Source of the DNA: Dryococelus australis | Lineage: Eukaryota > Arthropoda > Insecta > Phasmatodea > Phasmatidae | Direction: 5' to 3' | Length of the DNA stretch: 64,000 bases | Assembly (NCBI GenBank): GCA_029891345.1 | Contig: CM056995.1 | Location: 81,593,895-81,657,894, forward strand | Shown: positions 33,800 through 46,299 of the stretch, piece by piece | How the letters are laid out: each line of letters starts with the position of its first letter | Position numbering within the stretch: the stretch's first letter is position 1 | Notes under the pieces: generated by a model | Database searches by the model: none | What the model was told of the DNA's origin: nothing | Seen by the model: the letters and a program-made list of their open reading frames with translations, nothing else | Made by a program: the position numbers and the translations under genes

Positions 33800-34520
33800 T
33801 TCAAGGCGTTTGTGACGCGAATACCACACGGTGATATTAGTTAGGGTGTGTTTTGTCCCACGTTCTCGCCGTATGGAAACACGGAGAGAATCACTGCGAA
33901 TGCTGAACGTGGACTTGTCAGTAAACAGGACAGAGTTCCATTGTTGCCTTGTCAACGCACGTTGTTATTTGCAACGTGCTAACCGGGTGGTGCTATGAGC
34001 ATGGCCCAATCAAAACCATTTTGAAGGCCTTCGGGCAGACAGAAACACTTGAAGCGAGCCTCAGGGGCCTGTTGTCTGATCATAATTTTAGGAACCAATA
34101 CTGAAATCATCAAAACATATTTAAAACATTCACAGGACGATTCCATGTAAATGTGAAAGTTATTATTTTTGCGTTGTGGGGGGGGGGGGGGGGGTTATGG
34201 AGGTGTTCATGTCCCCTGTGACCCGTTGCTCACTCTCTGGATTCGCCCGTGGTCACGGTAACCTGGAAATGCACTAGCCTGTAGCTGCTTTCATGTCCTT
34301 AGCGAGATTGTCTATCGTGCTCCGACTGCTTCGCTCGGCAGTTAAGGCCAAATAACAACTTATCCTGGCGATGTACTTTTTGACGTCTACTACTGAAAGA
34401 TCTACTGACACGTATATCCTGTCGAACATCCGCCAGATCCTGGAAATGACGCTGTGGGACATGGTAGGGCTTGGGGAAGAACAATCTAAGTTTGATCTGC
34501 CTCCAGTCATCCCATGACTC
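33800..34520 (-). pseudogene. Tc1-like transposase remnant, HTH and first catalytic block
   Basis: On the minus strand from about 34510, MSHSVISRIWRMF and, across a frameshift, YLALTAERSSRSTIDNL correspond to the paired HTH domains of Tc1 transposases. Further down (about 33960-33850) RALTRQQWNSVLFTDKSTF and SIRSDSLRV match the region around the first catalytic aspartate, where the family usually has TDES rather than TDKS. A stop lies just before it (CK*QRALT). A 17-base poly(G) run at 34178-34194 sits between the two blocks. The second and third catalytic motifs are missing. Confidence 0.75.
34178..34194. repeat. Poly(G) run of 17
   Basis: Uninterrupted G homopolymer inside the decayed Tc1-like element; it could form a G-quadruplex. 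Confidence 0.9.
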
Positions 34521-37500
34521 TTTCTCGCACAAAAGAGTCAATATGGGTTCTTTGGGCTGTTGCGGTAGAATGCGCATCAGCTTCGCGTTAAGAATGAGCA
34601 CACTATCCGTCTTCTCTCCCTTCTTTATGTTACATATATTCGAACGTTACGCGCTATGATCGTGTTAACAGAGCCGTATTGAGGTTCACATGAAGAGTAA
34701 TCTTACAAATAGTTCGTAAATATAACATGGCACTATTTAAATACGGCAAAGCACAGCGCAGTCCTTTGCACTGCATTTTATAATCTCCTTATAATTTTCA
34801 AATGATTAATTTTTTTGTTTACTTTACAATATGCAGGTTGTTCGGGAACTTACACGAAATATTTCGGGAGGATATTCCTTAATGAGAAAGTTGCTGAATA
34901 TACATATGCAGTATATACAATTTCACATTTCGTTTCGTATAGCCAATACAGCCTACAAGGCTGGTCTCTACGTGACCAGATGTAAGTAAAATACTAGTCA
35001 CCGGAAAAACAAATATATTCTCTGTAGAGTAATGATCTCGCCGAATTAAATGAAGTAGCTAGATCTACGCCTTGCAGTAGACCGCAAACAAACCTTTTCG
35101 AAAAATCACCTTATCACGAAGCGCTGGTTGGACATTAAAACCACTTACGAACGACGTGATTTATCTCTCAGAAATACCGAACGTCGTTCGATTCTTTGTA
35201 AACAATGCAATCAACGGTTTTATGATTGAAACACACATCAAGGGAAGAATGCTCCAAGCGCTGAGGGATACCTACGGTTTCAATTTTACACCAACAATAA
35301 TCGGAGCAATTTCAGTTTTAAGTGCATTTCAGAGACAATGAGCATATAGGCTGCGACACCTGATGGTGATACAGGTTTTTGACATCACTGTTTACAATAA
35401 CCTTAGTAGTCAACTGATTTATTAAAAAAAAAATTAGGCTATATTTTTTCGAATAAATTACTTTCTTTTTGAACAACTCACTGTTTCAATATTTGTTATC
35501 CCGAAATTCATCTTTATTGCCTACCAAGGCTACAAGCAATTAATGCTGTGTAGTTCACTTCATTAATAGCATTGAGATGAATAAATCAAACTGGGATTAC
35601 GTTTAGTAACTAAAGTGACGGTTAGCGTATTACCTTATTTTGGAAATAGTTTCTTAAAGCGGATCTATAACATGTAGTTATAAAATATTTTTTTTTTGAT
35701 CAAGCAGGATGCTAGCTGGCGGAAATATTAAACCCTAAACTAAGTTATATTTTGAGAAGGGGGAGGGGAACTAAATTAACCCGACTTATTTAGTAATGTA
35801 AAAATAACTTCTCTGTTTTTAGTGATTGCGCTTGTAATAAACATAAATATTATCCTTGCTGCATGTTGTGGGCTATTTACCCTTGATGAAGTGGAATTGT
35901 ATCTTAAATATGTGGAAACAGATGGGCAATTAATTACAATTTTCCTTGACGGTTGACGCGTCCTCCATTGTCAAGGTCACAAAGGCATTACCTTCGGAAC
36001 AAGAAGTTCCGAGTTTGAATCTCATGTGACATATAAATGTTCAGATTTAGGTTTAGGATAAGTTATAAAAGCGTCCCGCTATGCCATTTCGGATCAGACT
36101 TCCCGCATAAAAACGAAGAAATTATTAAAACTCCCCCACCACCAAATAAAAACTCCAGCAGTTTTATTGGAGGCGGTGTGACGTGTGAGGTGTTTTAGAG
36201 GATGTGCGGGGATTCCTGCACATCGGTCCAAGTTTTCGCGTGAGATTTGACGCATTGTGAGGTGTCGGTTAGATTCCTTCTTTCTGGCCATGATCAAGGG
36301 GGGTCATCGTCTTTAATTAATTATATTCGTAGACAAGCAACGTAAAAACTAATTTTTTACTTTAACCCAATTATTACTCTGCTATTCATGTGTTCGTTCG
36401 ACACCTCGTTATGGTTTTCCGAGAGTGGCAAATAGATTTAACTATTATAACTTCAAAAATATCTCCAAAAAGTCAGCAAACGCTGTTCACTACTGCACAG
36501 TTAAATCTCTACGTGTTGAAGTTTATATAACAAAAACTGTATTTTCCATGGATACTCACACGTACGAAAAATAAGAAAGAGATGTATTTCTTATATTTAT
36601 AAATATATTTAAAGAGTTACTGAAATTAAATTTTAAGTTGTAATATTTAGTTTAAAAAAAGTTATTATTATATAATAAAACATTAGATTTGGTAGCTATG
36701 ATAACTCTATATAATAAAAAAAACAATACATTTGATCAAATTTACTGTTCGCAAATTTATAAACATTTCACATAAACATTACCCAGTCATATTTAAAAAA
36801 CTTATTCCTTAAATTTTTTCAAAGATAGCTATGTCATCTTAAGTTAAGACTATTATTACTCGAAATAAATGATGTGGTAAGTAGACAATACTAAGTATTT
36901 ATTTGGCAGCAATGTACATTTTATACGCAGTGCTACCACACTTCACGTTTCGTCCTCCTTGAGAAATTAAAATTTAAAACTGTGACGGCGCATGGGACAC
37001 ATTCGACAGTTTACGTCAAACTTTGTTTATAGCGAAAAATTGTTGCTAGTATTTTGTCAGACGTTCGTGGTCAAACTTTATGATCTTAAATATTTGATGA
37101 TCGGGATCCGTGGACGAGTGCTGGTCTACTCACAAGTCCAATATCCTGAAATGCTCCCTCAGCGGTACTTATAGGTGGGGCAAGTTGGTTTCCGGGCTGA
37201 AAAAGCGCTGGACGACACCCAACCGAAGCTGGCCATCTCCTGGATTAGATCGCCTCTGGAATTCCGGAGCGTTCCCGTGGAATTACTCCGCCATTTGTCT
37301 CGCTTGATCCCACAGGAGATCATTGTCCACCTCTTCCCGTGTGTCGCGTGCTGGCGAAGTCAGCTTCTCCATCTTTCCAGGACACAAACTTCGGGAGATC
37401 TGCCAACAGTTCTTCCAGCCGTAATCCAGCCCTTCTCGAAGGCTAAAGAACTTTTTCCAACACCCTTCGTCAAGCTCTTTTATTCTTTGCCACGATGTAA

Positions 37501-37723
37501 TCCGTCTTTCCGTGACGAGCGACTGTCCGTAAACTTCGTATATAATGTGTACGTGCAGCGGATAAATCGTTCTACGCAGAACGAATGTTTTATGCTGCGG
37601 TCGGTTTGACTCTCGTTTAAGTCGCTTTCACATTGTTATTTTGGTCATAGCATTATAATATATAATATAAATGCGTATGGGGGTGGATTCAGGGCGAGGC
37701 AGCACCCTCCGATAACATTATGA
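34521..37723. other. Region with no recognised gene
   Basis: Mostly AT-rich. A GC-richer block at 37180-37450 is open for 144 codons on the plus strand (37175-37609, peptide words RSVPVELLRHLSRLIPQEII). It lacks clear splice sites and any domain I can name, so it is not called as an exon but is worth a database search. Confidence 0.3.
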
Positions 37724-37725
37724 TA

Positions 37726-38149
37726 AAGGCTGTTCACGATAAAGTGAGCACTTTTGAACTCAATCTTAGAAAAAAGTCACTGCCCCTTCCTGCATATATT
37801 TTAACGGGCGCACTGGGTGACGTTCGTCCAGTAAAGTTGGTAACGATGGATGGAAAATAGTTCTACATCTTAACGTCAGATTAAAAGAGTTAGGTAACTA
37901 TTTGTAATAACTTAAAATATCTCTTTCGCTGTGTACATTTTTTTAATGTATCGAAGTGTAAAAAAGGGCATTTTTTGAGAAATATTGCTTTTCTAATCAT
38001 TTCAAAGTTTCACTTGACTGACGCACGAATAAAGTGATGATGCCCATGCCAGTGCTAATTTTACATAAGGCGGGATAATACACAACGTGCATACAAGTAG
38101 ATCTTAAGCAGGGATTTCAAAAGTGCTCATTTCACTGTGAACAGCCTTA
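37726..38149 (-). mobile_element. MITE family B, copy 3, inverted
   Basis: Termini AAGGCTGTTCACGATAAAGT and TTTCACTGTGAACAGCCTT are inverted repeats. The interior is the complement of copies 2 and 4 (GTGATGATGCCCATGCCAG, TAATTTTACATAAGGCGG). About 424 bp, close to the other full-length copies. Confidence 0.8.
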
Positions 38150-41100
38150 TTTTAAAGCCTTCCCCTATTGAACATAAGTTGACAAGTTCGTCAGTTCAGA
38201 TTCAGACCTGTCACGTTTTTTTATGCTTAGCCATAAAGAGTGGGTATAGTTAAAATGTAAAATAAAATAATTACTGCACTCGGTTTTATGTTGTTGAATT
38301 GGTTTTAGTTTGTCTTAAAAAAAATTACTTTACGTTAAAGAGACACAAAAATTAAAGCAGCAAATTAAATTTTATATACAAAATTGAAAAGGAGGGCCGG
38401 GGGATAATTATATTATAAGGGCACCCTTTTTTAACACAAAATAAACTAAAAATGTTATTCATTATGACGACTCAAAATACTTCTGTATTGAATTAAGATG
38501 TACAATGATAAACTGATGTAGTGGAATATGAAGTTTGTTTCATCCGATAATGGATTTTCATGGTGAGGGTTTTCGATTATTATGCAGCATAGTTGGGAGA
38601 AGTAAAAAACTTGTGACTACATTATATCTGGGACGCATACAATGAAGTAAAATGAATATTGACTTAGATTCGCTATGCTTCCGTCTTAACGACGTAGTTT
38701 CAACTTAAAGCGGTATTCAATATCACGTTAAGAAAATAGCTTTTAAACAACACACTAAGAATTAAGTTCACCGGGAAATCATTTCCGGTATTTTTTGAAG
38801 TATAAGACATTTTACCGCGTTAGCATGTCCAAGCGTCATGCTGTCTCCAGCAGTAACTGTAATCGACCAGTACCATAAACTCTAAGAATATTTAGAATTT
38901 TTTGTAGCGCAGAGGATTCGTAAATGTATTAGGTTGTCAAATTATGCCATAAAACAGTATACAGTCCATAAGGACTGTGTAGTTCATTGACTTTGTAGTT
39001 CATTGTGGTTAGTTCAAACATGCTGCAGAGGGTATCCTGATTATGTTTAAATGTCTATAGAATGTATTTTAAGGTCAATACGATCCAATACCACCCTTTT
39101 CTTCACTTATTACTTTCTTTTCATGGATGGTTCAGTTCCCATTCTAGATGTCTTAGAAAAAAATCTCTGAGTTTTTATGAGGTTTAAATGTATTAAATAT
39201 CTCTTTTGAAGTGTTTGCTAGTGTCTTGGGGTATTTTCGATTTTGTTAGTTTAAGTAGGTAATGTAAGTTTAGGTTATGTTAGGTTAGGTGATGTTAAAT
39301 TACGTTAAGTTTTCTTGCGTTAGGTTATGTTATGTTAGATTAGGTTATATCAGGTTCGGTTATGTGAGGCTAGGTTGTGTTAGGTTAGATATATCATGCT
39401 ATGTTAGTTTAGAGACAGCCTAACATAAAAAAATTACGTAGTTTTTACACTCTGTGTACCACCATAAATCATTTCTACTGTACGACTTATACCTTATTTC
39501 GATAACGCAAAAAACACGCGAGCTTCAAGTTAACCTTAAATGCGAATCGTCTTGAGGACCATCTCACGTTCAGCTATTGGTGAACCCACATCCCTCCCCG
39601 GCAGTTTGTCTCGTCAGGTGATTTATAAACTGCGAATGCAGCGGGGTGAAGTCATTTCAGCCTCCCACCACGGTGTTACATACTTCGATCCTCGGCAGAT
39701 ACCAGGCAGGGATATTACGGAGCAAAGATTCGCATTTGGATAGCGTAGCGTAGTTCCATTTGGCATCCCAGAGAATATTCTCAAGGTATTCTTCTTTCCT
39801 TCGTCATCTCAATTTTGTCGTTTCTCCAAACCCTGTTCTCTAAAATTAACTTCTGATTTTTATTTTTAAAAAATTGTTATACCAAGGCTTTGTACCTCTC
39901 TAAGATGACGATTTATGGACGGATCGAGGAAAAAATTAAGTGATAAGTGTAATAGCCTCGTCCACATTCCCAAAATAATAATGATAAAGATAATATGAAA
40001 TACAATCATATTGATAATTACAGTAATTATAAAACCGTTTTCTTAAAAGAATGGAAGCAGGAGAATATCATTCTTCATCTAAAGTAGCTCACTTTATGCC
40101 GGGAGTCAAATATATGAAAGGCTTACACGCTAAACTAACCTGAACTCTGACCTGAAAACGACATACGCACATTTTTTTTTTTAGCCGGGATTGACACCTA
40201 AGTCCTTGTGCAAAGAAACGTTAGCGACCACGGCCTTGGGGGCCGCCAACTAATGTAGGCCTAAACGAAAGTAAATTTCACTGGCGGGGCAATCAACACG
40301 TGAAGCCATGGCGAACTTCCAAAACAAGCAATATTAGTAAGTTCAAAACATGCGTACTGTCCTCTAATTACATCTACACTCGATGGGCACAAGCTCAGTT
40401 ATTTCTGGTAAGCATATGCTCACATCACTTGATGACGTCCCTTTGGAGACGTCCCAGATATGTGTTTCGCCCATGGCGGTGATCCGTTTCATTTTAGTTG
40501 CATTGATCTGTTCAGTATTTTGTTGGTGAAAGGTCTAGGGCCGAGTGCAGGGCTATTCAATTAATTTTTCTCATCGGGCTACTAAAAAATTACAATGCTT
40601 GAATGACCGCATTCATTTATTATAAAGTAGTGGCGGACTTATACATAATTTATTTACATAAAGTTGTAATAAATTAAATTAAATATAATTTTATCATAAG
40701 TTTTACGTTGGCAATAGTTACGGTTAACTTTAAATTAAGTAATTTTATTCAGAAAGATTTTATGAATATGGCCATTAAGTACATCCATTGATATCAGACG
40801 CCTACCTATAAATATTGATATTGAGGTTTATTACATTATTTTAATGCTGTGTTCAGTTAGTTATATATTTTTTTGTTTTAAAATATAAAAACAAATAATT
40901 ATATCTAAGATTTATACAAAAAATAATAAGAATAAAAATGTTTACAATGTCTAATAATGCATTTTAGTAAGTTGTTAAGAAGGTTTTCTCACATTTTGGC
41001 ACTTTCATTGAAGAGTTGTCAAGGAGGATGGTCGGTGTTCAAATGACGTTCTACATATAGTGTTGTGCGGTAAAGGAAAGTTTGAGGCCCTGTGTAGGCT

Positions 41101-43349
41101 ATTAAAATAAGTGGTCGCGTTGCATTTCAACGCTGCTTGAAGAATTTCCAGGAGAATTACATCTGCATATCATGTTCTGCACTTCGCAATTATACGAGAG
41201 TGGCAAGACAGGATCTCTCGTGGACCCCGAGTTCGCCTTATTGCTTGTGGGAAACGAGGCAGACGTTGCTGACTGTCACAGGATGTTCTTGGGGAACTTT
41301 CCTCATTTTCTATTTGGTATCTTATGGTCTGACTTCACGTCATGCTTACCTGGACGTTGATCGCCTACGGGTTCGAACTAAGGACTGGTGTTTATCCCCT
41401 CCCCCATTTCAGTCCTTCATATTCAGTTTAGCTATGTTAAAATACTTTTTCATAAATGCAAACATTAAGAACAGTTCAACACGGAAAATATATCAAGCGT
41501 AATTAATATTTAATAACTTATCACGTCTCCTCAGTGGAGCGGGAACAACCGATATTTGTCCTCATTTAATCGGAATACATGAAATTTTTAAAATATCAAT
41601 AAAATTATATTTTATTTACAAAGTCATTAGGAAAATTCAGTTAATATTACTTCGTTAGCATTAAGCTACAGTTCACAGCCATCTCCCCCTCCCACAAAAT
41701 ATTTATATTAACTTCATAACGTGTTCGAAATACACACGAGAGGAATCAAAATATCACGCGGGCAGGGGGAGGGGGAGAGGGGGAAAATAAAAGCGCATAG
41801 ACTGAGAAAAAGTCGGTAACGACACTAGCGACAGGAGGGAAAAAAATTATTCTGTTAATTAGCAAAAGCTACTGAATTTGGTGCACTCAATTTGCTGGTG
41901 AAATATGCGAAAACATTAAATATGATTGGACGAGGGGCGTAAAAAAAAAAAAAAACCCTCCCGCTAGCGCATTCGCACACGCAGGCAGAAGTGCGTCGCA
42001 AAGTTTTCACAAACATATTTGGAAAACAAGGTCCGCCCCCCGTCAATTGAGTGTATCAATTTAATAAATGCACGTCGGATATAATGAGTTACACGAGGCA
42101 AAGTCTGGCAGGCGGAATCAATATTTAATCATGATTATTTTACGGTCTGAATAGCATGCAGATTGTTTGGTGTTCATTAAATTGATTGTAAAGGTTTTTT
42201 CCCCCTCGTTCCGGCCAGAGTTGTTCGTAGTCGGGCTAACACGGAGCCAGGTCTAAAAAGGGTGCCTGCGCCGATGAGGGATACAACATGGGCCTCCTCT
42301 TAATTGGAATTCCACCAATCCCAGAATATGGCGCCCGCGCGTGGAAACAAATATGAATTAATTTCGTTGATTGATTAAACTGATTCGATGGGAAAAGTTG
42401 TCTCGACAATACGGCCGCGAATAATTGGTAATGCAGTCAGAACAACTCCCCTCCCCATCCTATGTCGTGTTTTTTTCCCCAACGCCCGATATTCACCGAA
42501 AACAATGTCATAATGTATTTTCGGGTTGGCGAATAGTATCGTTGCATTCCCTTCTCATGGCCCTAACTTTTTTTTTCATCGTTAACTTCACCTCGTATCG
42601 GTCCGTTGTCCATTGTGTTTATATTCGCGACTTATATAAGGCCCCCACCCCCACCCTAAACATACAACTCTCTGAATACACCCTTGTAGTTAAAATGCTA
42701 ATAAAACGACCGATGAAAAATTGGAAAATCCAGTAACAAATTATTTAGCGGCCATAAAATGCGTATTTCGTTTTTAGCTGCCATTGTCGATCGAATAGCA
42801 TGTTTCCTGTAAGAAACAGAAAGAAAAACGCGCTACTCTTAGAAATTACTTTATGTTCGTTAATACTGAATGGCATAAGTGAAAAAGTTATCTGATTGAA
42901 TATGTGAACTTCATTTTTTATTCACAGATAGACCATGAAATTTCGAAAAAGCTTTGATAAAATAATTATTCAGGAATTGTAAAATCACAGAAATTTGATT
43001 TTTTCTCTGTAATAAATTTTGCCTGAATTTCACGGCGATCTCTGTGAATTTAGTAGATCATTCCACACACTGGGTTCGTTTCCACACATATAAAATATAA
43101 TTTATGTGTAAGAATAGGATTTAAACATGAACAAAAATTCGAGCAGTTGTTTGTATTATACTGTCGCAGGACACTAAAGGGGCTTATCCGAATTCGTAAG
43201 GGATGGGAGTCTTAATAGAAATATATAAATAAATTAAATTTTTAATTTATTCACACGGTTATTTTTACAGCATTAATTATTCATCTCCACTATTACTCTG
43301 TTTACTGTCATAATTCCAAAGGTCTGTCACTCACGCATCCAGTTCAGTA
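38150..43349. other. Long AT-rich region with no recognised gene
   Basis: No exon with convincing splice sites was found. Contains a TTAGG/GGTTA-like tract (39240-39410), a possible tRNA-like B-box remnant near 40180-40240, short poly(A) at 41941-41955 and purine-rich patches at 41760-41785. Confidence 0.35.
39240..39410 (+). repeat. Degenerate GGTTA/TTAGG-type tract
   Basis: Many imperfect copies of TTAGGTTATGTTAGGTTAGG-like words spaced by five bases or multiples of five. The unit is close to the insect telomeric repeat TTAGG, but the copies are too diverged to be a functional telomere; an interstitial low-complexity tract is likelier. Confidence 0.75.
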
Positions 43350-43767
43350 GTACCGCCCGTCATTCGCACTCTTCACTGTACGGATGCTCGCAGTCCGCAG
43401 ACTGCACTCTCGCTGGTTACTGTCGTCGCCACTCGTTGCTCAGTTGCCTCGTCGCTTCACTGTCTTCGCATACCTAGCAGTACAATCCTCCAAACTTCAC
43501 ACTGTCGACCCCGGAGCTCATCGTGGTTTAAGTAGTCGTGGTAGCCCGGTCGAGAAGGATTTCCAAACCCCGAGTATAGTTATGAGAGGCTAGGGTGATG
43601 ACCAAAACATTCTTGCAACGATAACCCTAAACACCCAGAGATGTTTATCTGCATTTGCGGCGCTTTTCTCGAGTTCTCGCTCACCCTTGACACACTGATT
43701 CACTCGCTCGAGTGGGATGGAGAAAGGTTAAGCAAGGTCAGCAAGTCAGAGCAGCAAACATGTAACA
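43350..43767 (-). repeat. 3' LTR of the gypsy-type element
   Basis: On the minus strand it starts TGTTACATGTTTGCTGC. It shares with the other LTR the words ACAATCCTCCAAACT, TTTAAGTAGTC and GAGAGGCTAG (plus-strand reading). The 3' boundary near 43350 is approximate. Confidence 0.65.
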
Positions 43768-43777
43768 TGTCTCGTCC

Positions 43778-43937
43778 TCAAGTCTGTTCGTCCTGAACAG
43801 ACTCTGCAATGTGTAGACCTTCGTAGAGTGTCAATCGGTCGATGTAGACAAACTCCGGCTTCGCCCAAGAGTCCTTATGGCAAATCCAAAAGCTCACATC
43901 ATTGATCTTCAGAATGCTGTGGGTGACTTCCCAACAT
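43778..43937 (-). pseudogene. Last codons of a gypsy-type pol (integrase C-terminus)
   Basis: The minus-strand frame reads ...DSWAKPEFVYIDRLTLYEG and ends EQT-stop at 43778, just before the polypurine tract and 3' LTR. The pattern of a short K-rich stretch, then VVH.DRLAPYEG-like residues close to the stop, is the usual tail of Ty3/gypsy integrases. Everything upstream of it is missing or replaced by other sequence. Confidence 0.6.
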
Positions 43938-43944
43938 TTCTGTA

Positions 43945-44013
43945 GCTTCGGACATCGGCTCTTAAAACCTCGCTGTTAAGAGCCGCTCAAATATCTTCAC
44001 TCACTCACTGTAG
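43945..44013 (+). mobile_element. SINE family S, 3' fragment
   Basis: ATCGGCTCTTAAAACCTCGC, TGTTAAGAGCCG and CTTCACTCACTCACT match the end of the 61.4 kb SINE copy. The tRNA-like head is absent (5'-truncated). Confidence 0.65.
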
Positions 44014-44019
44014 CTTCGG

Positions 44020-45140
44020 GCAAACCTATTTTCGCTTCTGTGGATTGTGAAGCCACGCCAGTTGTCCTCCTTGAAATACTTGCCCGACATTCTCCTATCA
44101 TACCGGATATTTACCCTGTCACTATTTTCTAGTTAGTCATTATATCGTATGGCTATTTCTGTGTCTGAACAACCACAGAATTTTTGGAAACTCTCTGTAG
44201 GGTCCACTGCTGCTGTGTTGGCTTGGTGACATCAAGTTAGGAATATCAATTTAAAGTTGTTTTTGATGCATGCCTTACAATATGCCAGTTTTCTGTACAC
44301 TCTTATTCACAGTTGTGCTAGATTATCTCATTCTACTAGAATATGTTAGTTGGTGTCTTACAGAAGTAATGAGCCCTTCATTATCGGTTTGAAATGATGA
44401 TGTCTCTACACTATTTCCCCTTCCATGTTCTTTTAGACTATGTACTACCAATCTGAATTGTTCTGCTACTTGTGATGGATGTCGCAGGTTGTGGCTGTCA
44501 CTGACTAAGGCAATTTCTCACTAGCACAGCAGATGCTTGCCTGATATACTCTCTGCGAGGAATGCCAGATGTCGTTCCTTGACTACAGCTCTTGATGTGT
44601 GCTCTGTTCAGGAGTACCGACACTAGAGTAAGCCAGTATGAGTAGGGAATGGCTTTCTGTTTCTTGAAGTGTATGGTGTGAATTGCTGGCCATGCCGGTA
44701 CCTCTGAAGCATGCCGTGGAGTGGGGGCTTTGTCAGGATCCTCGACTGACGTACCCTGAAGCACTGGTAGCATCTGTCGACTTCTTCACTGTACTTCTCG
44801 AGCTCCTGCAGCCGGTTCTTCGCCTCTCGAGGCACATCCTTCGTGGGACTGCCATCATCAGAATCACTGCTGAGAGGGGCCTTCACATAGCTATCACCAT
44901 GTTGTGGGCTTATTTCACAGATATGTGGTACAGAGAGCTCAAGGCGTCTGGACAGCATGTACAGAGCATCGTGTATTTTCCAACAACTTTTGAGGTGTAT
45001 AGCTTGCAGCATCAACTCGCCGATGAGGTATCTAAATTGCTGAGCATATGCACGAAGGCCGCAATTTTCTTCACGCAAATGTTTGACTGCATTAATCGAA
45101 TCGATTTGTTCTTCCTCTCGTTGCCTCTTTTCCCGCTCCT
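44020..45140. other. Unassigned interior of the retroelement
   Basis: The minus strand is open over 44623-45078 (151 codons), directly downstream of the gag relic. The peptide (KNRLQELEKYSEEVDRC is one segment) is not a motif I can place in gag or pol. It may be decayed pol, unrelated inserted DNA, or the C-terminal part of gag. Confidence 0.3.
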
Positions 45141-45141
45141 G

Positions 45142-45810
45142 CTAATGTTTTTGTTGTTGTGAGCAGTAGGCTCTCAGGTGTCCCAGCGGTCCACATGACC
45201 AACCCTCTGTCCAGGGGGGGGAGGGGGGAGAACTTTTGTACTGCGAACCCCGGAAGCGATGTTTCTTATGGTCGTCTGCATCTCTTTCAGTGTCTTCTTG
45301 ATGCCATCGTCGTCTTCGTTCAGTGTTACTGCCCGTACCGCACATCGGGGTGCGGACCCCAATCTTGCTCACACCACTTCCAGTGTTAGGGTCAGGACGC
45401 CCCGCATGTTGTGGGGTGCAGCCAGACTTACCTCTTTCCGTACCTCTGTGTCGGCGATTGCATCGATGAAGAAGCCGACTCTTGATGTTATCGCGCGTCT
45501 CCTCGGGGTACCCTTCCAGAGATAAGTGGAACATGGTCATAATGTCTTGCCGTAGCTCCTGCAGTGACTCACTTGGTCGCTGGTTGTGACTTCGCAATTA
45601 GTCATGGTGGGTACGTCGCAGATATCGGTCGCCGAAACGTAGTTTCAAGGCATACACCAATGTGGGGTACTCCAGTCGATGTCGCTCTGGCAGAGATTGC
45701 AGTATGCTGAGTGCAGCACTTCTCAGTACAGCGACGGGATAGAAAACCCGCCTGAACAGCGATTCAGTGTGACGACTATTTCGAACTGGTGTTGGTATTT
45801 CCGCCAAAGA
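45142..45810 (-). pseudogene. gag of a Ty3/gypsy-type retroelement with a stop and a damaged zinc knuckle
   Basis: Gag would form the particle that packages the element's RNA. The minus-strand frame reads AALSILQSLPERHRLEYPTL, ALKLRFGDRYLRR, a single in-frame stop at 45598-45600, then SHNQRPSESLQELRQDI, matching the core of insect gypsy-family gag proteins in order. Near the C-terminus is GWSCGPLGHLRAYC, a CX2CX4HX4C-type zinc knuckle in which the first cysteine has become glycine. The stop and the missing zinc ligand show the copy is defective. The segment between (about 45300-45480) is arginine-rich, as expected for a nucleic-acid-binding region. Confidence 0.8.
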
Positions 45811-45933
45811 GTCTGGCCATCATAAGGGTCGGGTTTAATTGAGATCCATTTCCCCACTCCTGGGGGCGTGATCGCAATGCCGGAGACCTGCCGACTATTC
45901 TCCGAGGCTACTCTATTGGTTACGGGTTACGAC

Positions 45934-46299
45934 TTACACTGCTTCCCCACTTCTCTCGGCTACCAGTTTGGTGATAGTGGAACACAGCTGTTGAAGAAAT
46001 TCCTGCAATTCCTTCTGTAATGTACTTATTTTCGGTTTCATTTTATTCTTGACATTGTCTATCCTTTCGTTTACACTGTCCACTATTTCATGTATGGCGT
46101 CCATCCATTCACTCACAATGTCAATTTTCTTATTTACGCAGTCAAATTTCGTATTCACTAACTCGCAAATGCCTTCCATTTTCCTGTCTAAATTATCTAT
46201 TTCCTTGTATATATTCTTATTTACTGTGTCTGTTTTCCTACTACGCGGGCACTCCGCAAACTTCACCCTGCTGGTCACTCTCGCCGCCATTCGACTCAC
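45934..46299 (-). CDS. Coiled-coil frame upstream of gag (retroelement N-terminal part)
   Basis: A 121-codon minus-strand frame that starts inside or at the edge of the 5' LTR and is dominated by heptad-like residues (NVNERID-, KKIDIVSEWMDAIHEIVDS), predicting a coiled coil of about 70 residues. Gypsy-type gag proteins of arthropods often begin with such a segment. It is separated from the gag core by about 125 bases without a continuous frame, so it is probably the decayed N-terminal part of the same protein rather than a gene of its own. Confidence 0.45.
   Translation of the reverse strand: MSRMAARVTSRVKFAECPRSRKTDTVNKNIYKEIDNLDRKMEGICELVNTKFDCVNKKIDIVSEWMDAIHEIVDSVNERIDNVKNKMKPKISTLQKELQEFLQQLCSTITKLVAERSGEAV

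Noticed and set aside
39240-39410. Functional telomere
   Set aside because: The repeats are degenerate and internal to ordinary sequence on both sides.
40170-40250. tRNA or SINE at a B-box-like GTGTCAATCCCGGCT (minus strand)
   Set aside because: No A box at the right distance and no body matching the SINE families found in the window.
44683-45162. Plus-strand frame of 159 codons
   Set aside because: It lies antisense to the interior of a minus-strand retroelement and has no motif of its own.
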